Made by a program: the position numbers and the translations under genes
Origin: Lineus longissimus
Lineage: Eukaryota; Nemertea; Pilidiophora; Heteronemertea; Lineidae
Direction of reading: 5' to 3'
Assembly: GCF_910592395.1 (NCBI RefSeq)
Contig: NC_088315.1
Location: forward strand, 15,671,808 to 15,735,807
DNA length: 64,000 nucleotides
Shown here: positions 44,687 to 56,772 of the stretch, in pieces
Position numbering within the stretch: the first letter of the stretch is position 1
How the letters are laid out: each line of letters starts with the position of its first letter
The notes under the pieces: generated by a model
Databases searched by the model: none
What the model saw: the letters and a program-made list of their open reading frames with translations, nothing else
What the model was told of the DNA's origin: nothing

Positions 44687-45029
44687 AATTTGTGGTTAAT
44701 CAATTTGCATGGCAGACCTGCCAATATAGCAAAGAAGACATTGATAGACGGTTGCAGATGCATAACATGTATGATTTTTGAACAGACTAATGTTGCACAA
44801 TATTGTTTCGCCTCGTCAGTGTTGTATCGCCAGTTATGTCATGACGCTGAACTACATGTACTATTGAAAAGTGACGGTATTATGCACAATCATCTTGACG
44901 TGACGATATAATGCCGTGCAACGTTAGATAGGCCTAGATGTCAGATGACAATAATCTGTCATTGACAGTGGCTGTCACTGACACTGACCTGTGTCGCTGT
45001 CACCTACACATTATGTATAACAACCGACC

Positions 45030-45335
45030 TCAGCAGCCTCGGGCATTAAATGCAATTGACATGGTTGGAACAGCTGTTTTTAACAAGTGGCATTTAATAT
45101 TCAGTTGGATGCAGATATCCAGCTTCATGTGATAATCCGTATCGATAAAGTGATCACTGCAAAGTTTGGCCGAAGGCCCAGGCTTCCAACACTCCAAACG
45201 TTTGCACTTCCGAATCCACAGCTTCCTCCTCTCTCGTTCAACTGGCTTTGGAAATTCATGAAAATGGGTCCCATCCGTCATTCGATTGTTCTTTGTGCTA
45301 TCCTTGACACAATTCGTAGCCACACAATACACCAT
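45030..45335 (-). CDS. THAP zinc-finger domain protein, truncated
   Basis: 101 residues, almost entirely one THAP domain (C2CH zinc-dependent DNA binding). First ligands are in YCVATNC, then HFHEFP, KLWIRKC, and CSDHF with the last Cys and His. It closes with LKTAVPTMS, the position of the family AVPTIF box. Nothing follows that resembles a catalytic domain. In Kolobok elements the THAP domain binds the element ends. This may be a relic, or a short protein that competes for those sites. Confidence 0.75.
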   Translation of the reverse strand: MVYCVATNCVKDSTKNNRMTDGTHFHEFPKPVERERRKLWIRKCKRLECWKPGPSAKLCSDHFIDTDYHMKLDICIQLNIKCHLLKTAVPTMSIAFNARGC

Positions 45336-45640
45336 AGTGAATGAAACACATTACTTCCAGGTGTGCATAATTAATTAAGGCCCTCCTGCTTTTATGATTG
45401 CATGACATGTACAGATAACCTGATCTACATCACAACTTTTGCTGAACCCCCCGCCTGGCTCTAACAAGCCAGTTGCTAGCCTGATTAGGTAATCAAGTTG
45501 TCGAACACATAATTGGCTATATCTTCAAAATGGATGGAGCTAATTGCATTTGGTTTTCTGTATTGTATAAAGTGTTAGGTACACTTTTGAAATCGTCTTA
45601 CAGCAGAAAATGGCAAAAAACCTTGATATATGACCTTTAA

Positions 45641-47058
45641 GTGGGTTCAGGCCTTCAAAGGCACCTGTCTCTTTCATGCACTTTCGATGACCGCGAAAAG
45701 TGTCAACATTGATGTTTCCGCATTTTGCCCTGTCCCATCACATTATGACCTTTTGAAATGTCAACATGACTTATCCTAGAGTAAATTAGTAATGAAGTGG
45801 GGCGATATATGAAAATGGAGTGAAATTGGCAACAGAACTGGCAAGATCGGAAGGAACTCAAATTTGTCATTAGAATGGATGCGAAATAAGAGCACTTTCG
45901 AACCAAGTACTCAAATGGCTTCTGTTTCAAGATCCCGGATCCTGAAAAGCATCAACGGGGTGGATCTGGATCATTTATTTGGGTATAAAATACTCCAGGA
46001 ACATTTCGCTACAGTAAACGCTTTTTTTCCCTCGTTGTCGATGGATGTTTCTCATTTAATGAATCGGGGCATTCTCTTTGCAACACGCTGTAGGCCCAGA
46101 TACCGGTGTAGAAGTTTAAAATGTCCTAGAATAGAATGCCTGGGAAACAAAGGATTCTATTATGCGTTTCAATCTCTGAGCTATTGACGGTCAGGGTCTC
46201 TATAGAACCATATTGCAGAATACAATAGGGCCGGACACTTTTTCCAGGGGGGCATTTGTTACTGTTTCACCGGCGTAAAGCCAGTCAAACCAGCTTCAAA
46301 CACTGAATCAAACATACATGTAAGCGGGCCCATACTATTAGTATATGTGTCCAGCCCAATTCAATACAAGTTACACCAATAAAGAACGTTACGTTATCCA
46401 ATTTAATTGATCCATTCTAAAGTCGCGCTGTGAACTTATGGCCACACCACCATGATAGTCAGAATATTTCTCCATACCGAGGTTGGTCATTGGCAAGTGG
46501 GCTGGCCACCGTTGGTGTGCCTATAATGTTCTCTCCCACGGAATTCTTGAGTATATGTATCTGAGTACTGCCCTTCCTTATGTGACACAACCTCTTAACT
46601 TTTTAAGGAAGGAGGAAGTTCTAGTATTAAAGAGCGTCTATCGCTCAGCCGCAACTCCTCCAACAGGCTGTGGTACGCCCCATAGTGATCCTGGACCTGG
46701 TCCGCTCTCTCTGCAATTTTTGACGACGTCTCTTCCGCCTCTCAACGCCAAATTGATAAAATATTTTATCATCGCGTCAGATCCTTAAATTAAATTGAGA
46801 TTGAATTGGAAAGCTAAGCCATCAGTACTTAACCTGGTACTAAGAAATCCCATCTTTATTTGTTTTCCCGAGAAAACCGTTTCGGGAGCTTAAACAATCA
46901 TGCATGGCAGGAGGTCTAAAGGGCTAATGGCGAATATTGATCAGCGTTTAAAGGGACGTTTAAGATTTCGGGTTTGTCTCAGATTTACTTGGCAGACTTG
47001 CACATGTAAACCCATACTCGCTGACACTTTCGCCTGATCGTTTGCATCTTTCATTTAG
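45641..47058. other. Intron before LamG exon (U3)
   Basis: Near-identical to 10954-12371. No additional exon or element was recognised. Confidence 0.5.
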
Positions 47059-47588
47059 ACTTTATGGGAAAGTGTCCATCAAGGAATCGTTCATATTTGG
47101 CAGAGTTCTTAGTATTGATCGTCAAAATGGATGTGCGACGGTGCCCCAAGTCGATATATTGGCGACTGGTGAATTCTCAGTCGCCGTATTCATCAAATTG
47201 AGACAGAATAACTGGCCCCAGTTCCTTAAATTCGAAGTAGACAATTATATTGTCAGTATCGAGTTTCACGATTTTACGTTGCGTCTTGTATTTTGCAATG
47301 ATAAATTCAATGTACGGGTTACCGGTTGTTTGCACTATGTAACAACGGCAATAACAAGTGGTTTCGGTCATTGGCAGTTTTTAGTTGGGTGTTTCAAAAA
47401 CAAGTCAAAAGCAGCTTCGATTTATATTGATGGCAAAAAGTTCAAAGTTCGAGAAATTATAACGAACGGTTATCCTGCAAACAATGGTGTCGAAATTGGA
47501 TGCGCTGGATTCCTTGGATTGATCTCGGAAGTTGTGGTCTTTCCTGTGGTCCTCACCAGCCTCGCCGTCATGGAAATATATCAGAAAT
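47059..47588 (+). CDS. LamG-like jellyroll exon, gene 3 (U3)
   Basis: Same length and splice sites as the U1 exon; open throughout. Most of the sequence equals U1. Eight of the base differences fall at 47438-47467 and change Thr-Val-Arg to Lys-Phe-Lys and Tyr-Met-Ser to Ile-Thr-Asn on either side of VREI. Other changes (Gln to Glu, Leu to Phe, Ser to Ala) are also non-silent; only one silent change was noticed. Joining to the PAN exon at 53117 keeps the frame. Confidence 0.72.
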
Positions 47589-47775
47589 GTGAGTCAACCT
47601 CTTTGAAATATAATTCAAGTTTCGTCGAAAGTAATGTTGCCGCATGTTATCATGAGATTGAGTCGCACTCAAAGTGGACAAGAACAGCTGGTGAAGAGAT
47701 GTAATGGGAGCGCGGTTTCCAACAAGAACACTACATGTACAGGTTGATTTCGGAGAACGTAGACCGCATTCAATA

Positions 47776-47985
47776 GGCAGGTTTCGCAACCCTTACGAAG
47801 AGCTGCGAAAAACGAAGAACGAAGTATGTAAATGTACTTTATTGACGACGCTTTTTTCGAAAGTTTCCCCGATTCTTCGTACAAATTGGTACAGAAGTTG
47901 ATTTACGAGTGTCGCGTAAATGAATTAACACATGGCTTGATGACACGACAGACCTTCGTTGTTCGTAGGGGTTGCGAAACCTGCC
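47776..47985. mobile_element. About 210-bp MITE-like inverted repeat (U3)
   Basis: Counterpart of 13089-13298, with the same GGCAGGTTTCGCAACCC arms. It was inherited through the duplication. Confidence 0.65.
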
Positions 47986-48619
47986 CAGTTCAATCTGTTC
48001 ACTGAATCGGATTTACTGGAGATTGCATTGTTTACGTCCAATCTCGCAACTTCCCGTGAGAAGACTGACGGCATTGTCTTCATGGCGCGGTCCCACGTGT
48101 GCAATAGTTGAAATGCAAGCCACACTGTCTATAGAGAGGAGGGTATTCCGTCGTTCGAAGATCCCTTTCCGTGTTCCTCTCTGAAACCACTTATCCTCTT
48201 TGTCGAGGATCAACACATCCTTGGTGTCAAAAGGAAGTCCCGTTATTTGCAGGTGAGAGGAGAGAGCCAAATTGTATCCACTGGTTCTTGTTTGTTTGTG
48301 CTGGCTCATACGGGAGGTTTGTCTTTATGGTCCACTACTTCCTGTCTCAGCGTATTGCTTGGTTTGAAAGTTACTGCAGCTGAGAAAATTCTCTTGAGTT
48401 TCTCCGACAGACTTAATACGTAGGGGATAGATTATCGTTCTCCTTGCAGGCGCGTTGGTTATGGCGCCTTCTTGTTGTTCGTTCTTACCTTCGGGCGCAT
48501 TCTGAAAAACCCACCTAACGTAACAGGCAGAACGCAGGGATCCTGTTTGCTTTCCAAGTCCTCCTTGGTCGTTCGCCCCGAAACGAGTAGTGCGAATCAC
48601 CCCAAGTTTGTATTTTAGT

Positions 48620-49056
48620 GGGTGATGCGAATCAAACAGAAGTTACTGATCCGTGTGTTTGTTTTAAATAAACGCTAACCTTGAGAGAGCCATCTCCAAG
48701 CACTTGTACTTTCTGTCTAAAGAAAGGGAATGCAAACCGTTGTCAGCTGCCTCCTGGGTGAACTGTAGACAATCTCCAGTAAATCCGAATCCAGTGAACA
48801 GATTGAACTTCAGCTTGTGTTATAGCGGGTGATGCGAATCAAACAGAAGTTGCTGATCAGCGTGTGTGTGTTTTCTATAAACGGTAACCTTGAAAGAACC
48901 ATCCCCTATACATACACTTTGCTGTCTAAAGAAAAGGAGTACGCCGTGATCAGCTCCCTCCTGGGCAAACTTTAGACAATCTCCAGTAAATCCGAATCCA
49001 TTGAATAGATTGAACTTGATAGTGTTATTGTAAACGGCCTGGATGACTGAAGGCAT
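48620..49056 (-). pseudogene. Penelope-like reverse transcriptase fragment, tandem pair (U3)
   Basis: Same tandem 207-bp pair as U1. Here one stop is absent, so the reading continues FKVTVYRKHTHADQQLLF and DSHHPL, which strengthens the Penelope-like assignment (VYRKxTHTDQ followed by SxHP). No complete element remains. Confidence 0.68.
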
Positions 49057-50779
49057 ACACCAGTATTTCGATCATCTTCAGTTTAGCCCTTTGTCAGGAA
49101 AACTCTTTTTGGAAGTCACGATCAAAACATCAAACATCTTCTGTATAAAGAAGATCTTATTTTGCATTAATAATTATTTGTCAAACCCCATTACCGAATG
49201 TTATCTAAGCATTCCGACTTGCTCCATCAAATGATAACATTGTGCGAACATGAAAATTAATTCTGAGAAGGTGAATATGAGTGCCAAATCATATTATCAC
49301 AAAGTGGTATGGCAACAATAATTTTTTACAAATAAAATTATAGCAACACAGACTGTGATAACATTTTGGTTACTTTTTATTGTGTTACCGTAATACATTG
49401 TTTCACACCAACGACCGCCGGTACTGTAAACGTTTGAAATGTCAGATGATAGATTGTCTGTGTAACCAAGGATTCTATTATGCAATTTAAATCTCTGAGG
49501 GTAACGACGGTCATGGTCTCTATAGAACATACTGCATAATCCGTCTGAATATAATAGGGCCAGACACTTTCCTATGGGATTTTTTTGACTGCTTTACCGG
49601 TCCTCTTTCTTCAAAGAACTTGTTTGGACTCTGAAATGAACACATACATGACAACTTGTGCATAACTTAGTCTTAGTCGTGGTTAAGTCTTGCATGATGG
49701 AACTAGAAATTGCAATATGTGGCTGCCACTTGAAGTTGGAAGATGGCTTGATTTTTATTTAAACATGGTCAGGCAGATCCCCATCCAAACCAGTGGACGA
49801 GTAGGTCTTGTCATTAATTTCATTAGAGGTAGGGTTATGTTATTCCCCGAATGACTTGACCGGCCCATCTTGACCTCTGGCCCTTTTCTGGATTCGCGCA
49901 GCGGTAGCTTATTGCAATTTTTACAGTATTTTTGCCTCTTGTGCACATCCTTAACCTCAGCCTATCCAATTTTCATTGTAAAGCAAATGGACACGACCTT
50001 TGATTATTTTCAATCTCGATTTCCAGTCATTGGCAGAAAAGAAGGACTTCCGATAGGTATTGTGCCAATTTAGAATTTTTGACTAAAACATGCACATGAT
50101 GATATACGGTATGAAGGTTTAATCAGGTTAGATTCCTGAAGTGTGGTTGTACAAGATCGGTCAGAAAAAACGGACTCTTTTAATTTTTGTTATAAGTTCT
50201 GCAAATATAAATATTTTGCCCTAGATTTCTCTGGCAGGGGTGGGATACCGGCACCGCCATAGGTTTGAAATGTAAAAGTTTATATTTGACAATCTGGATT
50301 TGCAGAAATTTTGTATGCGACTCTTTTCTTCGGGAACAAATTCCTGAAATGTATACGGTCGACCCCTAACTTTTCGCGCCTCTAGTTTTGCGAATGTAGA
50401 AGTATTACAGCGACGCAAAGCGTGGTAAGACCACCACTCCCACCTTCGTTAGTGTTTTAACTCTCATGCTAATCATTGCCTATTATTGCCTATATGGTGT
50501 GAAACCTTTTAAGTTTTAGTTTTTGTTAAATTTTGGCGTTCATTTTATTTCCCCATTGCATCAGCAAACATTTCAGTCTTTTGTCACTATATAGCCCGGG
50601 AGCTGAGCGACTTTTATTTAACATGCAATCTACAAATGGTTTGAATATGTTGAGGGATAGAGTACGCCTACCTGACCATAGAAACAGTTTTTCCAGTGGT
50701 GGCTGTAGGAGATAGTAGTGTTAGGATGTAATAGCGGTTAGGTTGGCGTATCCACAACGCGTTGCATTTATATGCCAAA
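49057..50779. other. U3/U4 junction and intron
   Basis: Equivalent to 14370-16092; the unit border is near 49870. No supported exon. Confidence 0.5.
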
Positions 50780-51728
50780 TACTGTAAAATATGTGATAAG
50801 CGAACGGCCCACAAAACTGGTCGAGAGGAAATCATTGCGTAAACATGTTCAGGTCCTTTGAAATAGGCCTAGATGACGCTGATGACAAGTGTCGTTCTCA
50901 TGTGGTTATAGCCTAGGGGTTATTGGTGGTAGACTTCTACCGCGTTCGTGCAAAAGTACTTGGGCTCATTGAGTTGAATTGGATGAAAAGAAAGACAAAC
51001 AGGATGTGATGATTAATACTGGGTTTAAGTCAATTCTTCGTCCAAATCTACAAATTCTAGACCATTGTCTTCGATTTCAATGTTATCAAAATCAATAATG
51101 TCTTGATCAACATGATCTGGCACTGGCTCATCTCCTTGAAGCAGTCCGCACGCACGCCAGGCCGTATGTATTGCCTCTTCCGTTGTAGGGGCCCAGGAGT
51201 CGCTGATAATGCGCAAAAGCGTATCCCTAGTAATTGGCTCACAACGACCATGTTCATCATTACTTTGGATCTTCCAGGCCTTCCACATTTTACGCATGTT
51301 GATTTTGAAGGAACGGATGACATTTTTATCAAATGGCTGGACCAAAGAAGAACATCTTCCTGGAACCAACTGGACAAAACCAGGCGCATCTTCAATGTGA
51401 TGCTGAACCTGGGCATTTCTATGGGCTGGGAACATGTCCCATATCAACAAAAATGGAAAGGCATCACCTTCAAAAGGGGAAGAGTGTCATTAACCTACGA
51501 TAGTAGTGTCTGCCAGTTTGCCCAACCCGTTTCAGACCCGGTTACTCGGACATTGTCGGGTGCATTTTCCCTCAAATCCTGGATTACTTCCCCGTCAGCC
51601 CTCAGTCCTCTGAGTATCACACTCGCAGGCATCTTTCTCCCATCCCTTGTAATCCCTAAAGTTACTGTACATCCTAGTTTCGGATTCCCTCGGGACGTGC
51701 GAAGATCAATTTGTTTTGCCCCCTTTTC

Positions 51729-51773
51729 ATTGTATTGTATTGTATTGTATTGTATTGTATTGTATTGTATTGT
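51729..51773. repeat. (ATTGT)9 microsatellite in the pogo DDE domain (U4)
   Basis: Nine units against fourteen in U2. The downstream frame is shifted. Confidence 0.97.
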
Positions 51774-51980
51774 GGTGCCATGTCAAAAAGAGCAAACGTT
51801 TCATTCATGTTTATCACAAGTTCAATCCCATTTTCATCAACCGTCTGGGTAACATTTTGCTGAAAATTGGCCACAAGTTCATCCGCGTTTTCGGGAATAG
51901 CCGTAACATTTTTGCATTGTTTCCTAAAACTAATACCGTTCCTAGAGAGAAAACCAGTTAGCCACCCTCTGGACGCCCTG

Positions 51981-52108
51981 GGCCCAGTTGTTAGAAAGCA
52001 TGTTAGCTGGTAACATAATGTTGACATGTTGTTTTGTGTGCATCGATGTACACGTAACGACATGTCAACATGATGTTACCAGCTAACATGCTTTCTAACA
52101 ACCTGGCC
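51981..52108. mobile_element. 128-bp MITE, Harbinger-like, CTG duplication
   Basis: Near-perfect palindrome with ends GGCCCAGTTGTTAG and CTAACAACCTGGCC, flanked by CTG (51978-51980, 52109-52111). The empty site in U2 is CTG at 17316-17318. A 3-bp CTG duplication and GGCC-starting ends suit PIF/Harbinger MITEs. It inserted after the recent duplication. Confidence 0.85.
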
Positions 52109-53116
52109 CTGAAGTTTGTTAATTGTGGCCGATGCTGCCGGTATTCCTGTTGCTGCTGTTCGGGAGGCACTGCCCACCATGTTCGGAAAGACTGTTCAGC
52201 TTTAATCATCATGTAGTCACCCGAGACAGGTACCCCATGTTGTCGCCTTGTTGCCATCCATTCACGAACTGACCTGTCAACCTCTGGCCATAAGGCTGAA
52301 AAAAATGTGGACTTTAGAAAAGAACAATTTCAAATTTAAAGTTCCAGGTTCTCATGGAAATCAAATTTGAAAAGAAAATGACATGGAAGATGGCGTTAAT
52401 TTTCTGTTAAAAGTACAATACAGCACTCACCAATGCCTCTTTGTCTTTGTCTGCGCCTGTTGACCTGCCTGCTCGTAGTTTCGCGATGTCTCTCTCGGAG
52501 GTCATCCTCTTCGCGGACCCATCGGCGCATAGTCCCGGAGGAGATGTTATACTCCCTGGCAAACTGGGGCGATGAAATCCCATGAGGCTGCCTGATGTTT
52601 TCGTTTTCATAGTCATCGAGCAGACGGATTTTCTCCGCCAGTGAATACGATCGGTGACGCCGAGCAGGAGGTTGTAAGGCATCGACATTTGCATTAACAT
52701 TATTGATGTCGCCATTATCTATTGGATGAACGAAATCAGAAAACATTATCAAAATGCCAAAAAAGACAGTGCACATCATTTTGGTTTCTTGCTGACGCTT
52801 GCGATTGACAATCTTAAATGCACGAGGAGGCCAGCGTTAAATCGGTTATTCAATATCATCTAAATTCAAAGTGATATCAGACATGGATTTTGTGGTACAT
52901 GTACATGCTCAATAAATCGTGTCATTAGCGTCATCTAGGCCTATTTCAAAGGACCTGCACATGTGTACGCAATGATTTCCTCTCGACCAGTTGTGTGGGC
53001 CGTTCGCTTATCGCATATTTTACAGTAAGTGACCTCACTGCTGTCATACATGTATTTGTAACCAAAGGCACTTTAATTTGGCTGTTCATGTTACTTATAA
53101 CTGTATTCCTTTCCAG

Positions 53117-53391
53117 ACAATATATTCTGTAAATCAAAACGGATGCCAGTTCAAACCGACGCGATATTAGTCCGATCAAGGATTGACTGCACCGTTGACT
53201 GTGGTATTTTGAATTGGTTCTACATAATGACCAAGCCCAAGTGTCTTGGAGTGCAGTATGAACCAGGGCAGCGTGTCTGTCAAGTCATCAGCAAGGTTTC
53301 AGCGTCAATTACTCCAAGGCCGGGTGGTTTTGACAACAAATCCCATGTTAAATACATCACTCCTACGCTATATACTATATACTGCGTGTGA
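53117..53391 (+). CDS. PAN/apple terminal exon, gene 3 (U4)
   Basis: Acceptor CTTTCCAG, open to TGA at 53389-53391. It is the same length as the U2 exon, with the Cys pattern intact (IDCTVDCG, KPKCLG, RVCQV). Only a few residue changes separate it from U2. It completes gene 3 together with the exons at 40261, 41188 and 47059. Confidence 0.68.
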
Positions 53392-56300
53392 TTTTAATAA
53401 ATTGTAGTAGCACAATCAAACAGTTGGAATAAGGAGAACTTTTATGAATGATATTGGTGTGCTGATGTCGTCCTATCTTGTCCGTATGCAATTGCATCAG
53501 TCAACAATGGTGGCATTTTGTTCATCAGTCATGAAACTTCAAAACTGGTCTGGCACGTCCATGTCCACGACACTCCATTGTACCGGCGCGGCCAATTGCT
53601 TTTGGAATATTGTGAGAATCGTATTTTTTAAGGAACACTTTATATACTATAATGACTTGAAAATCAAAATATTTCCTTTTGGGTAATGAAGGGCAGCCTC
53701 TGGATCGTACAGCGGTTTTGCAAGTGTCAAAACAGTATATAAAATGACCATACCAAATTTGCTCGCGATCCACTGAGGATTCTACTAAAAATGTTTTTTC
53801 CCGATTGTTTTGACCAGTCTGAAGAACTTCAACAGAAGTAAATTTTAAAGGGGTCTATTTAAAAAAGGATTTTTCAACCTTTGCTGTATGTTGTTGGTTT
53901 TCATGCGTAAATGAGATCCCTGTCTCAATGGCGTGTCCGATCTGTGCATTTGCCGGAGTGACCAGTGACCATTCATGTTTCATCTTATCGTTGACCCTCT
54001 CCATTCTGCTGCCGAGGAAGTACATTTTTCTTGTTAAAATTAATACGGTTCTTGCCGTTTGTAACAATCAATTTTATACGATCATGACTAACCCTACTTG
54101 CAGTAAAATGTGATTTCCACCTGATTTCTATAAGAAGATGATTTTGAGGTAGACGTCGGACTTAAGGGAATGGGCGGCTTTTTACTGCAGTATGTATGTT
54201 CTTCTTCTCGTTCATCAGCTATCATCAACTATCTGAAAGTATTTGATGTTTTTCCAATTTTGTTTCAGCTCTTAGATAGTAGAAAAATGCGTTATTCGTT
54301 ATTTTTAGTTCGCACAAGTCCTGGCGTGAAATACCTTTCCCGCCACGTGAGTGCACGTCGAGATCCGAGTTCACGTCACCCCGCTATTACGAAGCAACGT
54401 CATTTCCATTATCGGGCGCAGTAGCGGGGTAATCAAGCGCGACCTTGGAAAAATATACATCTACCCCGAGATGTCAGGTCACGCACCTGTAATAAAAGGT
54501 CCGGTCGAGGTTGTAGAGAAAATAGTCCGTTTAAAAAAAATCAATTGCCTTATCATGCACTGGGTGGGGGGTTTAACATTTTAATTTTATTTTAGAAATC
54601 ATATAATGATTAAGTATGGTCTATGGGGCTAATATCATTCATGAATTTTCCAGATCACTACGCATGCACGTATGTTCCTGTCAGTGGGTTTGAACCATAC
54701 ATCCCAAAAAGTAGTGCCACGTTGAAAATCATTGAAAAAAAAGTGCCAGCTATGTTCAGACCCCCCCCGAAAAAAAAATTTCAACAATGAAAATTACATA
54801 GTTTGACAGGCTTGGACAGATCTATTTGGCTGTGAAAGCGTTCATCGCTGATTATATCTGGGAACTAGATATGAGCATGCAGATTGTGCGAATTGAACCA
54901 ACCTCGTTTACCCTGGGGTCATTGCGCACTCCTATGGTCACTTGCACTGCCCCTGGAATCATGTTGAGCTAAAACATATTTGATTGGTAAACGAATAACG
55001 TTTGACATGCAAATGAGATGTAAATGATGTTTTGACACTTGACATATTGAATCGGCGAAAAGGGCGGCATTATCAATCTACATAACCATTTACCCTAATG
55101 CGATCACCAATCAATTAACGACGAAATAGAACTTAATATGGACACGGATGATATATGAAACTAATGCTTATATAAAAAATGAATTGCCTCTGCAAGAAAA
55201 TTGCGTCATTTAGTCGGGCACTCCGAGCAAAATAGCACCGAAGAAGCACGTGTTACAAATGCCGATCGCGCGAGCACAATGAAAATATTATTTCAAAATC
55301 CCTTTTGATAACTTGTTTTTATATTTAAGTATAAAGCTTCTTTATCTGCATTCACCCTGAGATAATTGCTCAATTTTACAAATATTTGGTCGGCTACAAA
55401 CGATTTTGGTCATGATGCAACAGTGCTGACACGTCGTGCCCGAATAGATGGGTCATAGGTCAAACATGCTACGTCACTACTAGATTCTGGCGGTGACGAG
55501 TGATATGACGTACACGAGTATCCAGGGTCTAGTGGTGCAGCCATTTTGAATGCTAATCAAGTAGACCCTGGATGTAGAGGTTGCAATTTAACTATAAAAT
55601 GGCTTAGAAGCTTAATACAGGTGCGTGACCAGCACAGTATAGATCCATGGCTCCAGGAAGCGCCTTACTGGTGCATCGTTCCACATGGAAAATATCGACG
55701 CATGAAGAGATAACTCGGGTCAAATCGGAGTAGACATCGTGAAAGCGTGTTACTTCAGTCATTTTGAATTGTTACTATTTTTGTGCAGTTTGTTGAAGGA
55801 AACTACTCATGTGGAATAGGAGGTGACTGGGCAGCCGACAGCTGCGTAATACTGACTTTTATAATACCAATGGTCCTTGAAGTCAAAAGTGTGTCGGTTC
55901 TGTAGAAAAACGATGCTGCTATGCGAGCTGTCCACAAATTATGAGGCCAATGCTATGTATGTATGAAGTTTCGAGGTGTTGGTAACCCTGAGTTGGCCTC
56001 TCATCTCCAAAAAAGCAGTGTCTATTTTGCATGGCAGGTATCTATACTACAGTATATCCTATCAGCTACATGGGCGCTTTAATGGTATGGGCTATACTAT
56101 TGAGTGTGAACGAGTCAATTAGCGATTCCACTGGCCTTTTCGTTGATTGATAGCTCCCAGTCTACGAGTATAGCATTTACTTAAACGATTCGCACATTTC
56201 CAAATAGCAGGGTATGTCCCATTTTAGGATTAACTGTCACCCTAATGGGCCTTTTGCGTCAAAGGAAACCGACGACCCGTGAATAGCAAATCATGGAATA

Positions 56301-56772
56301 TAAAAAGTCATTTACCTATTGTCATTATACTGAAGAAATGAAGAAAATAAGGCGATGGTGATTCTGGTTTGAGAAGCTGTCTTTGAACATGTTCAGCTGA
56401 TTGTGGCGAAGGAGGACTGTGATAATATGTATCAGGAGGTCAATCTCGTTGAATAATATTTCTCTTGAATTCAGAAATATATATGTATAGCATATATATC
56501 TTCAGCAAATGAAACTATCCATCTGAAACGTTGCATCAATAAGTCGATACATGCAGCTCTGGTTTCACACTAAATGTCAAAGGTTACATTTTCTGTGCCC
56601 CCCCCCCCCCCCCGGACGGCTTTTATACAAATATCAGCGCATTCCATGCCCTTAGTTTTTTATAGTTCATTGATAAATGCGTGTTAACAAACCTGAGATA
56701 CATGTACATGAATACTAGTGGCCGTGTAACATCAGTGACTGGTTTCCCATATTTCAAATATTTTTATATTTC
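53392..56772. other. 3' flank of gene 3 and spacer to the array end
   Basis: Near-copy of 18594-22362 without the LINE fragment. A C run at 56599 is longer than in U2. No gene is supported. Array similarity ends at 56772. Confidence 0.55.

Larger units (their letters stand above)
44299..45636. mobile_element. Kolobok-type element with TTAA duplication
   Basis: The 1338-bp insert has TTAA on both sides (44295-44298, 45637-45640) and inverted ends AGGCCATATATCAAGG / CCTTGATATATGACCT. The empty TTAA site is at 10950-10953 in U1. It contains a THAP-domain frame on the minus strand and a short acidic frame on the plus strand. THAP plus TTAA points to Kolobok; the lack of a full transposase makes this copy non-autonomous. 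Confidence 0.8.
30800..49869. repeat. Tandem array unit U3, recent copy of U1
   Basis: Third unit, collinear with U1 at offset 30798 until the insertions begin. Extra material relative to U1 is the 4.6 kb composite transposon at 32888-37510, a 719-bp MITE at 42424-43142 and a 1338-bp Kolobok-type element at 44299-45636. It lacks the 2761 bp at 3335-6095 of U1. The shared Tc1 insertion site, with TA duplication, shows U1 and U3 descend from one copy. Confidence 0.92.
51025..52779 (-). pseudogene. pogo-type transposase (U4), inactivated
   Basis: Same two-exon layout as in U2. It retains Trp-Trp (RTWWAV) where U2 has a stop. However, its nine-unit pentanucleotide array shifts the DDE domain frame, and a MITE at 51981-52108 sits between the CENPB-like helix and its upstream part. 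The Asn in NMNETFALFDM is shared with U2, so the loss of the first catalytic Asp predates the duplication or is a property of this family. Confidence 0.87.
50782..53025 (-). mobile_element. pogo/Tigger-type DNA transposon (U4 copy)
   Basis: Same insertion as 16095-18232, flanked by TA (50780-50781, 53026-53027). It is longer because of a 128-bp MITE and shorter in its pentanucleotide array. Confidence 0.95.
49870..56772. repeat. Tandem array unit U4, truncated recent copy of U2
   Basis: Fourth unit, nearly identical to 15191-22362. It shares the pogo insertion of U2, including the TA target, but has a 128-bp MITE inside it and lacks the LINE fragment seen at 20539-20935. Similarity to U2 stops at 56772, about five bases before the position where U2 has its Cys-rich exon. 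Unrelated sequence leading into Polinton genes follows. Confidence 0.92.
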
